DNA from: Prorocentrum cordatum
Lineage: Eukaryota; Sar; Dinophyceae; Prorocentrales; Prorocentraceae
Length of the DNA stretch: 60,000 bases
Assembly (NCBI GenBank): GCA_963575745.1
Contig: CAUYUJ010017998.1
Location: 80,001-140,000 of the forward strand
Reading direction: 5' to 3'
Position numbers and translations under genes: made by a program. Of the stretch, positions 42,424-54,365 are shown in pieces. The notes beneath the pieces were generated by a model. It made no database searches. It saw only the letters and a list, made by a program, of their open reading frames with translations, and was not told where the DNA came from. The first letter of the stretch is position 1. Every line of letters starts with the position of its first letter.

Positions 42424-42810
42424 CTAGGAGGGGAGAGGAGGAGGAGGAGGAGGAGGAGGAAGAGGAGGAAGAGGAGGAGAAGGAGGAAGAAGAGGAGGAG
42501 GAGGAAGAGGAGGAGGAAGAAGAGGAGGACAAGGAGGAGGAGGAGGAGGAGGAGGAGAAGGAGGAGGAGGAGAAGAAGGGGGAGGGGCAGGGGGAGGGAG
42601 AGAGGGGAGGGGGGAGGGGGGAGGGGGAGGAGGAGGAGGAGGAGGAGGAGGAGGAGGAGGAGGAGGAGGAGAGGAGGAGGAGGAGGAGGAGGAGGAGGAG
42701 GAGGAGGAGGAGGAGGAGGAGAGGTGAGGAGGAGGAGGAGGAGTAGAGGAGGAGGAGGAGGAGGAGGAGGGGAGGAGGAGGAGGAGGAGGAAGAGGAGGG
42801 GGAGGAAGGA
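42424..42810 (-). repeat. (GGA)n microsatellite
   Basis: Nearly pure GGA triplets over about 380 bp. Confidence 0.95.
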
Positions 42811-42889
42811 GGCGAGGAGCAGTTTGGCGCCATAGTGCCATGCCTGAGCCCTGGCCGTCGGCGAAAGCACGCACTGTTCCATGGTGGCA

Positions 42890-43400
42890 CCAGACACTCC
42901 CCAAGATGGCGTCCAAGGGGGCCCCAGATAGGCCACGGTGGCTCAAGATGGATTCGAATCTGCGCCCAGACGCCCTCAAGAAAGCAGGGTGGTGCTTCAA
43001 GTGGACACGAAGCCCCCCAAGGATACTTCTTTGACGCCAGCATCCCTTACACGCCTGAGGTTGGTGAGTGATGCGCGGTCTCTCACCTGTTCGCTTTCAG
43101 TGGGCCTCTGAGGCCTCAAGATGGTTCCAAAATCACCCAAGAAAGTAAACTTCCCAAGGAAGTTCCAAGAGACGGCTTGTCAGGCTCCGACCGGGGGGGC
43201 CCTAATTGAAATCCCCCCCTTTCGCTCAGAACCAGAGTCACTGGAAACCAGGATGAGTTTGAACGATGTTGGCTTCTCGGGGGAACCCTTGTGCAGGGAT
43301 GGGCCTAGAGGCATTGAGATAGCCTCAAATGTGGCCAATTATGGCCCGAGTTGGCTCAAGATGGCCTCCGACCCAGAGACTGCTCCAGGTGGCGTCGGTC
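42890..43400 (+). repeat. Phased CAAGATGGC array, loose copy
   Basis: CAAGATGGC/CTCAAGATGG words recur irregularly. At 43065-43110 a GTGAGTGATG...CTTTCAG segment has intron-like ends about 40 bp apart; too short and unsupported to call. Confidence 0.5.
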
Positions 43401-44840
43401 GGGGGTATCACAAATGTGCCGGTACACGCATATACGAGGCGCTCTGGGACGGGCTTGCAGCCGAACGTGTCGCGCGCGCGCCCCATGAGAGGACCCGCGC
43501 TAGGCGCCCAGACGGCCGCAGAGCGCCCGAGAGCACCCCAACAGCGTCCCAAGCCGAGTGCCTGAACTCCGGAGGGGGCAATACGGCCAAGACCCCCCCC
43601 CCGTCGCTCTGTCCCCATGACCACGTTCGTCCCGCACTCCAGCTCGACGCCTGCCTCCCCTCGCTGCTTCACCGCGTGCTCCTACGCTTCCCTGGTCCAC
43701 GCCACTGGCCTGGGCATCGCTTCGGGGGGGGGGGGGGTGGCAGCGGGGACTCGGCTTGACAAAAGCGGGCCCTCAGGGAAACGAGTCCTGGAACCCGGGG
43801 GCCGTCCCCCCGGCACTACACGTCGTTCAGTGATAATCGCGTTCGTTTCTCATTGTGCTAGTTTCTAATTGCTTCTGGCCACCTAGTGGCCTGGAAGAGG
43901 CCCAGGATAGAACAGTTAGAAATGAAAGGATCTTGGCCCCCAAAACTTCAAAGAACTTTCGAATACTTAGAAATGAACAATGTGTAGTTCTTTATCCTGA
44001 ATTGTTTTCTCACGGTCACCAGTCCCGTGGAGGGCCCCGTGAACCCGAGAACAAGGAGCAGACTCACGACCCATTTTCCTAGGGACCCGTTCACTCCACG
44101 GCGAGGGATACTTTTCGTCGCGGCCGCAGGCGAGCGCGCCAGCAGCGTCAGAGGTCGGGCGGGCTACGCGCGAACCTAATTGCCTAGCGCACGGCGAGGG
44201 ATACGCGAAGCGTGAGTAATCTCGGGGCCGACAACAACTCCACGCGGTCCACGGCTTCGCTGCCATGCACCGCAACTGTGGCACGGGGCAGAGGCGGGAG
44301 AGGGGCGATGCGAAGGGACGAGGGAGGTTGGATCGATCGAACGTCGCAAGGGTTGGGCCAGGTGGCACGCGAGGAAGCAGAGAGGGGAGAGGAGAAGAGC
44401 GGAAGGAGGAGGGAGCAGGGAGGACGAAGAAGGAGGGAGGACTGTCACTGAGAGCGGAGGGGATAAGAATGAGGGTCGGTGAAAAAGGGAGGAGGGGCGG
44501 GAGGAGGGAAGAAAACAGGGAGAAGAGAGAAGGGAACCCACAACCTGCTGGACATCCGACGCTGCCCCGCCAAATCTCACGGACGATGTGAGGGGTGCCG
44601 GCCTCATCTGAGGCCCTGGATACGGCAGAGCTCTCCGCGCGCTTCCCTCCAAAAAGCCGACTCTACCTTTTCGGCGGCCTACCTTTTCGGCGGCGCCCAC
44701 GTTTGATTCGGACACGCGGCTGAAAGATGAAGAGGGAAGCTGGCAGGCATGATGACCAACGAAGAGGGGAGAAAGGATCGAGAAGGAACGTCAGGGGAAC
44801 GTCAGGGGGGGACCGGCTCATGGGGGGAAACGTCGACCTG
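43401..44840. other. No recognisable gene
   Basis: Mixed sequence, purine-rich at 44340-44540 (GGAGGG). A duplicated phrase CTACCTTTTCGGCGGC occurs at 44665-44695. No domain seen. Confidence 0.4.
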
Positions 44841-44841
44841 G

Positions 44842-44863
44842 AATCGGCGACACGTCGCCGATT
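44842..44863. repeat. Short perfect palindrome
   Basis: AATCGGCGAC-AC-GTCGCCGATT, a 10-bp stem with a 2-base loop, followed by a third GATCGGCGAT. Resembles the GCATCGGCGAT unit at 30591-30722. Confidence 0.7.
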
Positions 44864-45735
44864 GATCGGCGATAGGCCCTCGCTAGCGAATCCGCTCGTT
44901 ACTTGGCGGGATGGGCTGTCGGGCCCCTCTCGGTGATGAATAGGCGATTGAGTGGTCGACGCATCCCCCCCTCAGCAGATCCCCCTCTGACGATTCCCCT
45001 GAAGGAGGAAATAGGTAGGAGGGAAGCGCGGCGGACTGGGCTGCCAGCGCAGTGGGAGTCCACGATAAAGAGGAGCGCATTTCTAATTCGCGGCCATAAC
45101 GGCCGCCATAGGGGGGGGGGGGTGCGGGAGGGGGCACAACGTAGCGGCCCCCCGCCCCCCAGAGTGTGGTGCCGCACTCACTGCAGCAGTGCCGGGGACG
45201 CAACGCACTGATGGGGGGGAGAGCCTTACCTACGCCATGCGGGGGGGAGGGGGGGGGGAGGGGTAGGGGGCACAACGCGCGTTATGGCCCAGAGGCGAAG
45301 CAAAAACGCTGTCGAGGTGGGAGAAAGGGCAGCGGCGGCTCGAGCTCTCGTCTGAGGACGCTGGCGTGCCGCGCCGGCCGGGCAGACTGCCCTCGGCCGG
45401 CAGGCGCGATCCGGCGGTTCCGCTCGGGGCGGCCGCGGCAACACTGCGCGCATCGGCGAGGTCTCGCCGCAGGAAGCTGGCCTGCGAGGCTGCGCATGTT
45501 TTTCACCCACGCGGTGTGAAAGAGGTCAGATGCCCGGGTCCGACGGGGGAGGTCCGCGGGCAGGCAACCCGACAGGATCCGGTCGGCAGAGGCCCGGAGG
45601 GCACGGCTTGCAGAGCCTGCAGCGCGCACGCGCGCGCGGAGGGCCGAATTCTGGCATGTCTGGACGCCCGACATGGGCACGAAACAGCGAAGCACAATGC
45701 GCAACTCGTCGGCGAGGGAGGGGGGGGAGATGAGA
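44864..45735. other. No recognisable gene
   Basis: G-runs and GC-rich sequence; no gene or repeat partner recognised. Confidence 0.4.
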
Positions 45736-45737
45736 AT

Positions 45738-46030
45738 GAGAAGGGCTTCTCAGAAGGCGGCGGGACTTCTCAGAAGCCCTCGCGCCTTCTGAGAGGTTTT
45801 CTGTGTCTTCGGGGAAGGCTCAAGACACTTTTCAGAAGTCCGGGGGACTTCCGAGACTTCTGAGAAGGCCCGCCCCTTCTCACTTCCCCCACCGCTCGCC
45901 GACGACCAACAGCAAAGGCGGTCAAAAACCGGCAGCGGCCGCTGTCGGGCAGGCGGCCCTAGTGGACGACGTCCGCGGCGACACCGACAGCGAGTCAGTC
46001 CTGTTCAAAGTGAACAGAAAGTGTTCGGTG
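45738..46030 (+). repeat. Two dispersed repeats side by side
   Basis: 45738-45885 matches 6018-6165. 45915-46030 matches 22905-23050, including GCAGCGGCCGCTGTCGGG and GACAGCGAGTC. Confidence 0.6.
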
Positions 46031-46074
46031 GCAAATCATGCGAGCCTCTCGTACCATCGTGTTGGCTCTTGGTG

Positions 46075-46260
46075 AGCCGACGATAAATCGATACTAATCG
46101 ACGCTAACCGACGCTAGTCCGACACAAAATCGACGCTGGTCAACTCTGGTCGATGCTGCATCAACACAAAATCGACGTTCATCGATTCGAATCGACGCTC
46201 AATCCGGTGCTACCTCATCGACAACCAGACGCTAGCCGACGCTAGCGCACGCTGAAGACG
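46075..46260 (+). repeat. Phased ATCGACGCT array
   Basis: About fifteen degenerate copies of ATCGACGCT at 9-12 bp spacing (mostly 10-11). Same spacing as the CAAGACGGCC arrays but an unrelated word. Related words continue at 59340-59440 and 59630-59700. Confidence 0.75.
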
Positions 46261-46690
46261 GAATTGCGAGGGTGTACAGGGCACCCATGGTTTGCTACCG
46301 ATCGTGCCCACTCTTTTCGGGTCGGACGAAAGGGGGGGATAGCAAAGGGGGGGGGGGGGGGGAAATCAGCTCACGTAGCTGATTTTCACGGCGCCCCCCG
46401 GCGCCAGAAGCGGCTATCTATCGAGGAATGGGCCCCTCGGTGAGGCCGAAACCAGCTGCATGCAGCAAGTTTCGTAACCCCCCCTTTCCCAATCCCCCCC
46501 TCTCGTCCGGCCCGATCTTTCCGTTCCCACTTCGATCGTCCCGAGCAGCGCGCGCGCTGGAAGCCGAATTCCAGCACTGGCCGACGCTGCTCTCCCGCGT
46601 CCCTCGGCGCCCAGGGGGACCGCTTCCCGGCCCCCGGAGACGTCCAACAGTGACGGCCGCGAGCCGACGATCCGCACGGGGACCAGAAGC
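46261..46690. other. Spacer with long G run at 46348-46362
   Basis: No gene recognised. Confidence 0.4.
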
Positions 46691-46692
46691 GT

Positions 46693-47055
46693 GGGCACGA
46701 AGACTGGCAGCAGTTCCTGCCCAGTTTCGGGCGGATGGTCACGCGGGGTGACCCAGAGTTACATGGAGAGTGAAGGTACGAAGACCGACAGCACTTCCTG
46801 CCCATTTTCGGGCAGGCGGTTATGCGGGATGACCGACATGAAATGGAGAGGGAAGGAAGAGGCCCCCGCGGGGCCCATTTTCTTCACCCCCCACCAAAGG
46901 TCACCCCGCATTGCCGCCCGCCCGACATGTTGCACAGGACTCGCTGTCGGTTTCGCCGCGGACGCTGTCCCGTTGAGACGGTCGCCCGTGCAGACAGCCG
47001 CCGCTGTCTGCTGGGAACAACATCTACTGTTGGGCATCGTGCCAGATCTTTCCCG
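46693..47055 (+). repeat. Tandem duplicate and inverted dispersed repeat
   Basis: The phrase ACGAAGAC(T/C)G(G/A)CAGCA...TTCCTGCCCA...TTTCGGGC occurs twice, about 90 bp apart (46696 and 46786). 46915-47055 is the reverse complement of the repeat at 22905-23050. Confidence 0.6.
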
Positions 47056-47460
47056 CCACCCAATTACGGCGCCCAAATGCCGGGGAACGGGCGGAGAGGT
47101 CCGCGGGCTGGCGGCTGGACAGAATCCGGTGTGGGCCTCCCAGCGCGAAGAAGCCTCCAAGATGTCCAAGAGGAGTCCGCACAAAGCCCAACGAAACCGC
47201 CGAGAGGCCCGCGGAATTATATCCAAATGGCATGTTGCTGCTATGCTCATCGGAATTTGAACTTGGCGTTGCCTTGTGCAGACACACGGTGCGTGCTCAT
47301 TGCCCTCGTGGATATTCGCACGCTCGTCCTGGGGTTGAAACCGGGGGGGGGACATCCCCCCCCCACCTGTGGCGGTGACAGCGCCCTGGGAAGGTCAGAA
47401 CGGCACGGCAGAGCTTCTCGGCAGACAAGCAGGGCAAACAACCCAACGCCCAGTAGTAAC
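47056..47460. other. No recognisable gene
   Basis: About 400 bp with no gene or repeat partner recognised. Confidence 0.4.
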
Positions 47461-49015
47461 GTGCTCTGGACGTGCACCCCTCGAAGCGAGAGGAATCCAC
47501 GTCTGGACTGCAACGAAGCGTCTGGAAGTCTGGAAAGTCGGGTGCGTGACGCAAGGCCAAGCCACGATGCCTCAAGGAAGCCATCTTACCACAATGCCCC
47601 CCTGGGTCCCCGTCGAGTCGCCGACCATGTCCTTGCACTGCACCATTTCACCTTTAAACAACTCAAACCAATGGAAACCCGCTGATGTGGGCGTCTTGGG
47701 CTTCCTAAGGGCCTTAGAGGGCCTCAGGACAATTCAAGATGGCTTCAAGACGGCCCAGGACGGCCCCGAGGCGACTCCAAGAGGGCCCAAAATGCAACCA
47801 AGATGGCCCAAGAGGACTCAAGGGGACACCCAAGACTGCCATCCAGATGCCAAGAACAGTGTTTCCCCTCATGTGCTTGGTAAATTTTAGCGATTTCGCA
47901 ATGTTCGACTCCCGGGGGCCCATGACGGTCCAAGCAGCCTCCAAGATGACCCCCATGCGGCCCAAGAGATCCCTAAGACGGCCCCAGAGCACCCGAAGAT
48001 GGCCAAAGAGGCTCCCAAGACGGCTCAGGACGACCCCAAGAGAGCCTCAAGGAGGCCCCGAGAGGCAAGACGGCATCCGAAAGGGAAGCGCGCCCCAAGA
48101 CGGCCCAAGACGCCCCCAGAAGGCCCCAAAGAGGACCCCAAGGGGCCCCAAGAGTCCCCCAAGAAGCCTCCAAGAGGCCCCCGAGAGGCTCCCAGGAGTT
48201 CCCTAAACGCCCAGTCTTGACGTGCTCCGGACGTGCACCCCTCGAAGCGAGAGGAACCCACACCTGGACTGCACCGACGCGTCGCGGCAGTCCGAAAAGA
48301 CGGGAGTGTGACGCAAGGGTCAGGGCACGATGCCTCAAGGAAGCCAACTTGCCAGAATCCCCCTCAGGGGCCTCCGCCGAATCGCCGCCCCATTTCCTTG
48401 CACCGTACCATGTCGCCCAAGATCAAACCGAACCGAACGGGAAACCGCTGCTTTGGGCGTCGTGGGCTCCCGAGGGGCCCACGAGGCCTCAAGACAACCC
48501 AAGGTGGCTACAAGACGGCCCAAAACGGCCCCCAGGGGGCCCAAATATGCCCCCAGGATTGCTGCAGAGGGTCCCAAAGCGACACCCAAGACCGCCTCCA
48601 GATGCGCACAACAATGTTTCCCCTCATGTGTTCGGCAAATGTTAGCGGTTTCGCAAAGTTCGACTCCGGGGGGCCCATGGGGGCCCAAGCTGCCTCCAAG
48701 ATGGCCCCCCATGCGGCCCAAGAGAGCCCCAAGACGGCCCAAGAGCATCCCAAGCTGGACAGGACGACCCCAAGAGAGCCCTAAGGCGGCCCCTAGAGGC
48801 AAGACGGCATCCGAAGGGGCCAGACGGCGCAAGAGCGCTCCAAGACGGCCCCCAGGAGGCCGCAAAGAGGACCCCAAGACGGCCCCAAGAGGCCCCCAAG
48901 AAGCCTCCAAGAGGCCCCCAACAGACTCCCAGGAGTTTCCACGGCAACGGGACCGCGCGTGGTCTGGACGTGCACCCCGCGAAGCGAGAGGAATCCGATC
49001 GCCAGAAGTCCGGGG
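47461..49015 (+). repeat. Tandem units of about 750 bp
   Basis: GTGCTC(T/C)GGACGTGCACCCC followed by TCGAAGCGAGAGGAA starts units at 47461 and 48221, and a truncated third at about 48961 (760 and 740 bp apart). Each full unit holds the same order: an opening 240 bp, a phased CAAGACGGCC array, a spacer (TTTCCCCTCATGTG...TTAGCG(A/G)TTTCGCAA), and a second phased array. Confidence 0.88.
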
Positions 49016-49019
49016 CGAG

Positions 49020-49250
49020 AAGGAGAGGAGAAGAAGAAGGAGGAGGAGGAGGAGGAGGAGGAGGTGGAGGTAGGAGGAGGGGGAGGAGGAGGTGGATAAG
49101 GAAGAGGAGGAGGAGGTAGGAGGAGGAAGAGGAGGAGGAGGAGAAGGAGGAGCAGGAGGAGATAGGAGAGAGGAGGATGAGGAGGAGGAGGAGGAGGAGG
49201 AGGAGGAGAAGGAGGAGGAGGAGGAGGCGGAGGAGGAGGAGGAGATCGCC
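49020..49250 (-). repeat. (GGA)n microsatellite
   Basis: GGA triplets with AGA and TGG interruptions over about 230 bp. Confidence 0.92.
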
Positions 49251-49399
49251 AGAGGTCTGAGGGGGGCCGGGCGCGCAGGGCCTGCAACGCGTGCGTGGAC
49301 GGCCGACTTCCTAGCACTGAGGACGGCCGCCGCCAATTCTGTTTGCGGCACTGGGCGGCCGCCGCCTGCCAATTCGCCTGCGAATTATTCTTTAGGGCC

Positions 49400-49600
49400 T
49401 CCTGCCTCCTGCCTCCTGCCTCCTCCCTCCTCCCTCCTCCCTCCTCCCTCCTACCTCCTACCTCCTCCTCCTCCTCCTCCTCCTCCTCTCCTCCTCCTCC
49501 TACTCCTCCTCCTCCTCCTCCTCCTCCACCTCCCCCATTTCTTCCTCCTTCTCCTCCTCCTCCTCCTGCTCCTCCTCCTCCTCCTCCCCCTCACCATACC
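49400..49600 (+). repeat. (TCC)n microsatellite at the 5' edge of LINE-C
   Basis: Starts as GCCTCCT heptamers, then TCC triplets, directly abutting the first LINE-C coding text. Confidence 0.9.
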
Positions 49601-49609
49601 CCTCATCTT

Positions 49610-49823
49610 GATGGGCGTTCGGAATGTAAGTCCAAACAAGCTGTGGGCTTCAGGACAGCCCACGGTAATGGGAGGTCATGTTATTACCATCCCAGAAGGC
49701 CACACGTGCTTCACACATAACGAAAAGAAACGCACGACGACTGCGACGCTTATCGACTACGCCCTCATCAGCACAGAGGCCATACGATATTTCTTGGGTA
49801 TCGAGAGCGTTGTATTACCATGA
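49610..49823 (+). pseudogene. LINE-C endonuclease fragment
   Basis: Open for 70 codons. It contains ATLIDYALIS, equivalent to GSLIDYGIA of LINE-A (the S/T-x-I-D-Y strand before the catalytic His). Everything upstream is missing. Confidence 0.6.
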
Positions 49824-50445
49824 AAGCACAAGCATCGAATAGTGCTGTGCATACGAGGGCGAGCTAAAGCGATTATGTTCGACATCTTCAGCTACCATCT
49901 CATTGCTCGCACCCGCCAACACCAAAGAAGAAACCAGACCCGAACAGCGAACGGCAACATATGAAACAGCAGCGTCAACTGAGTACGAATCGTACCATGA
50001 TTGAGGAGATCGCGAAGCCAGGAGTCCATGCCATTGACGGCGGGATGAGATACAGATGGGAGTAATTTGGCACAGCTGATTCACCACCCATCGTGGACCA
50101 CTCGCACACCTCCGGACATACATGGACACGGATGACTTCGACCCCATGGACATGCTGGATAGGCTAGACCTTGACTGCTACGAGAGCGGCCTGTTCGAAG
50201 AGCCGCTCTTTGACAATACCCTACCACTGGAAGTTGATAGGGAGGTGGAGGCTCAGGGGGATCAGCCTCTGCGCCTTGCGACCTCGGCCAAAGCCGACTA
50301 AGCTACGACACCAAGGTGGCTGGGAACCAGCATTACGTCGGGTATGCCCCCCCTACAGGCGGGCTTTGGACTAATAATGAAAAGTAGCCCAAACATATTC
50401 CACTAATATTCGAAAATAGACAAGACATCGTCACCATACGATTTT

Positions 50446-51505
50446 TTGACTATGTTTGAACATTCCTTCTGTAGAGGGACACGCGCGACTCACAGCCAGC
50501 AGGACTTTGCCCAGGCTTGTAGAGGGCCTGACGTCTCAGCCGAGACGTTAAGCCAGCCTGCGGGCCCGCGGGCGGACCTCGGACTCCTGGCAGCTGGGAC
50601 CCCATCAGCAGAACCCGTGACGTCCGAGAAGCCCGAGATCGACACGCGAGGGATGGGCAACCTCTGGAACGCCATGCACAACAGGCACAACAAAGGCCCG
50701 TTCGACACCCCGCCCGAGCACATCAAGAAGGGCGCGGCGTACCAGTCCAACCCTGAGGTGGCTCTTTCTCTTGGGGGGGGGGGCAATCTGGTACTTTCGC
50801 TTCAGCATTGGAAGACTTCTATTGCGTCGCCCACACCACCTGACCGACATCGATACCAAGGACAAGCTCTACCGGTGCAATGGTCTACGAGGAAGGCTGT
50901 ACCAAGACTTCGCCGCCCGCACTTTAATCGCAAGCAAGCAGATTGATGGGGAAGAGCAGCTACCGTTCTCAGAGCATCCCACACCTTAAAAGAAAAAAGA
51001 ACGCTAGAGCGTACATTTGAAGCTGAAGTCAGGTTTCTCGCATACAAAGGGACGCCAATTGCAGGCGCAAAGCTTTTCGACGCGGCGACTCTAAACAAGA
51101 ACTTATGGACCAAGCGCCTTATGAAGATCGAGGAGCTTGACGTCGACCTGCTGCGTGCCCTCCGCTCCTATACCAAGCACGATTCGCAGGCATTCGTGGA
51201 TTGGCTATCTGACCCAGCCAAGGCAAACGTCGGAGTCTTACCGTGTATGGCAAAGCCAAAGCCCCGACACGAAGATGAGTACCCACACGTACGAGGCAAA
51301 ACCTGGTTGCTGCCCTCGTGCCGTCATCGATGCTAAGACGACGGACTTCAGGGAGCTCTGGAGCCACCGCACCTTGAGGCACGAGGACCACGTGGCCAGG
51401 ATCACACAAATTAGTGAACACGCTATGGAGGCACCCTTAGGGTTGTGTACCTTCGAGGACCTCAAGTTTTTTGACAAGTCCTCCAGATTGCGGCAGAGGG
51501 GCTGA
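50446..51505 (+). pseudogene. LINE-C linker between endonuclease and RT
   Basis: Disjoint plus-strand frames of ordinary composition with about one stop or frame change per 100-500 bp. The position between the endonuclease and RT fragments is the only basis for assignment. A G run (GGGGGGGGGG) lies at 50775-50784. Confidence 0.35.
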
Positions 51506-51829
51506 TACGTTAGTTAATTCAGACTGCCGGAGATTACCCAGCTTAGGGAGACAACCCTTGGTTGACCTCTTCAACCAGTGTAAGGCCTATGTATCATGAC
51601 CACGGCAGCTCCAGAGCACCATCACCACGTTGCAGCCTAAGGCCGAAGGCGATATAGAGCACTAAGGTTTTTGCCGCAAGTATGCCGAGCTTGGGTGAAG
51701 ATGACAAGACCCACTGTGGCAAAGTGGGTGAGAGTTGCGGGGAGGTATTGGGATGCTGCTCTCGCTGGTAGCAAATGTCTCCGAGAAGCAGCTGCTCGCA
51801 TCCTGAGCGACGAAATCTCGCGCACCATG

Positions 51830-52456
51830 AACGCGTCAGTGCCAAGACGCTCGCTGACAACCGCAGATTCTACGGCACCCTCGACCCGCTGCCTGTCATA
51901 AATGCCGCCCGACATGTGTGGTTCCCGCCTAGAGCCCTCGCACTTGAGATTCAACTTCATGCATGTGTGAAATCTCTGAGCAGGCTGCTGCGGTTCACCC
52001 ATATACGTGGACCGCTCTTTGGTCGCGGGCTCTCGCCACGCGAACTGCCTGGCTAGGGCGACCATGTACCGCGTCCTCCACCGCATGCACAACCAGGTAC
52101 CGTCCGTGCTGCCACGCGCCTGCCTCGACGACGCGGAGCTCAACTCGACACGCAGCACCAGCACAGACAAGCAAACCATCGCCCACTCCACGGTCGAGTA
52201 CAGCAATAGCCTCACAGAGCAGGGACTTGAGATGGAAGTCGAGTCGGTCATCACCACTACCTGCAAGAACCTCGCGCGCGAAACTGCAGACGAGCTCGAG
52301 ACCCACGGAGTTGTTGCCAAGCCTGCCACCTCTGGAAGGGATCTTGGTATCGAGCGCGCGGGGACAGCTGCTTCCTCCACGCGACCTGCACGCGCGAAAC
52401 GAGCGAAGGCAGCAGCCACGAGGACGAAGGAGACCAGAAACAAGCTTCGCAGGTGA
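51830..52456 (+). pseudogene. LINE-C reverse transcriptase fragment
   Basis: RFYGTLDPLPVINAAR (FYG at 51868) then FPPRALALEIQLH aligns with KFYDTVSLVILSQIALR and FPAVVVALEITAF of LINE-A; the catalytic Asp is now Gly. In a shifted frame, SLVAGSRHANCLARA matches motif B and RACLDDAEL (DD at 52127-52132) matches motif C. The spacing is about 89 residues, as in the other two LINEs. A Lys/Arg-rich stretch ends it. Inactive. Confidence 0.7.
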
Positions 52457-53357
52457 CACCGGCGCCGTGGTCGCGCTCTTGCGGTGCAGGGACCCGCTGC
52501 CTCCTTCCGCTGCGGCGCGAGGGTCTACGGCGAACCTCCATCGGCTACGGCACAGCCTCGCAGATCAGCTGCTCAAGCTGTTGACGGGCACTGGGTTGGA
52601 AGCCGCCTGCAGACATGCGTCGACATCGAGCCGCCGCTGGCATCCTGAAAGGGCAGCTGATTACGTAGGTCGACACTTGGTGCAAGAGGCGCGACCTTCA
52701 CGACGGAGCGCATCGAGCGTGGAGCACGATAGACCACAGGCTCACCAGCAAGACTCCTCAGGACCGCTGGAAGCAAGGACGTGGAATGGTTTGCGGCCTC
52801 ATAGTTTCGCTGTGGGGCGTCAAATGCGACCCCCTGTCTCCCGTGCTATGGATCGACCCCGACGGCCACGAGTGGAAAATCGGGGAAGGCGAGACCGACC
52901 ACACCGAGGATCCTACCGAGTTCTCCAGGGTCAACGGGCCATGTTGTGGGAGATTGCCTAACAAAGCTGACAAGGCCTCGGCATGGATACGGGCATCGAC
53001 GCTACCAATCTGAGGAAACGGATACCTCACCTCCGACGGCAAGGCAAACACCGTGAAGCTGGAGCGCTACAAGCGGCAGCATGCGCAGCCATGCGGCCTC
53101 CTGCAAGGCAAAGAGCATGCTTCGGAGAAGAGGCAGGTGACACATGCTAGTGTGGTGAAGTTGCCGACGGTTGCTGTCGCAATTGGGAAAGGTGTTCAAA
53201 TCGGCCAGAGAACAAAGACTACCCAGTCTCGAACATACTCGCGAAACGTGCTGCTGAAGGAACCCATCATGTACACTGCTTCTGGCTCCGTGGTCTGTGC
53301 CCGAAAGCAACCCCTGACTGCACAACATAAAACAATCCGTTCAGCATCTGCGAGCCC

Positions 53358-53642
53358 GTGAACGTCGACAAGAACCATAAGACGCACGGCCCCACAGTTA
53401 CGTCGACAGATGGAATTGGGGGCAGCCAGTCCAGCGAAAGCAGATATCTCCGCTGTGGTTGGGGATGGGCTTGTCTTTCGAATGAGACTGGCTGGGGTCT
53501 CCGGACAGCTAAAAAAGGACCTTTAACTGGACGGCGCCAAACAAACAATCGAGCGGAATTGTGGGCCTTCTTGCAAGCGATCCGATCCACCGCAGGAACG
53601 CTCACCGTATACACTGATTCAGAGATTACTACCCAAGTCTGA
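53358..53642 (+). pseudogene. LINE-C RNase H fragment
   Basis: TSTDGIGG (Asp at 53409-53411), TNNRAELWAFL and VYTDSEITTQV give the first three catalytic residues (D, E, D) of an RNase H. A TGA at 53640-53642 cuts the frame, after which related text (WDMVYFALCERA) resumes. The fourth Asp region is eroded around a (TG)n run at 53794-53820. Confidence 0.7.
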
Positions 53643-54249
53643 CAGGTGCGACTTGGACAAAAGCGAAAGAACGCGGACATCTGGGACATGGTCTACTTCG
53701 CTTTGTGTGAGAGAGCGCGACCGACCCAGCCGAGGACATCAAGCTCATCCACATCACGGACCACCTTACGGAGGAGGAGGCGATACAGCACCATGTGTGT
53801 GGGTGTGCGTGTGTGTGTTGAGGCCTGGTTGGGACATGTGTTGGCTGGCAGGCTGGCTACCATCGCACAAAATGCAGCATCGCAAACAATCACGCCTGGA
53901 CCCCCAGACCCCAACTTCCTGCGTCATGTTTCGAGCCCGAACGATATGAGAGGGTCCAGGGGAGCGAAATCGAGCGAGAACGCCTGCTGCCAAAACATTT
54001 CAACGCCAGGATCTCAGGGTCATCAAGGGCGCGATGGACGCCTGCGAGAGACGACCAGGCCGCGGCTGTTGGAAACAAATAGAACACAGAGGCAGCGCGA
54101 GCGGGCCGAAAGTGAGCCGAGCGCCGCCCTCGACTCTAGCCCTCACCTCCTCTTCCGCTCCCGATGTAGATGGCAGTGTAGCGAACGTAACGAGCAAGCC
54201 AGTACTCCGGATGGGATTATTCATCGAGGGGTGGGCGACGAACCTTCCG

Positions 54250-54365
54250 ACGGAGCTTGCCTATCCTCCTCCTCCTTCTGCTCCTCCTCTTCCTCCTCAA
54301 CCTCCTCCTCCTCCTCCTCCACCTCCTCATCCTCCTCCTCCTCCTCCTCCTCCTCCTCCTCCAAG
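54250..54365 (+). repeat. (TCC)n microsatellite at the 3' edge of LINE-C
   Basis: TCC triplets with CTT and CAA interruptions. Confidence 0.9.

Larger units (their letters stand above)
49608..54250 (+). mobile_element. LINE-C: decayed, 5'-truncated non-LTR retrotransposon
   Basis: Plus-strand remnants in LINE order: end of the endonuclease (49610-49823), RT (51830-52456), linker (52780-53020) and RNase H (53358-53642), each matching LINE-A motifs. It begins inside the endonuclease right after a TCC tract and ends near the TCC tract at 54250-54365. Frames are broken throughout, so it is older than LINE-A. A different lineage from LINE-A, judging by protein similarity by eye. Confidence 0.7.

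Noticed and set aside
43065-43110. A 40-bp intron with GTGAGT and TTTCAG ends
   Set aside because: Very short, no coding text on either side.
43341-43365. TTGGCTCAAG as a leader 3' end
   Set aside because: It belongs to the CTCAAGATGGC array, where such words arise by repetition; the upstream CCGTAGCCATT half is absent. Deriving the whole array family from the leader was considered and dropped for the same reason.
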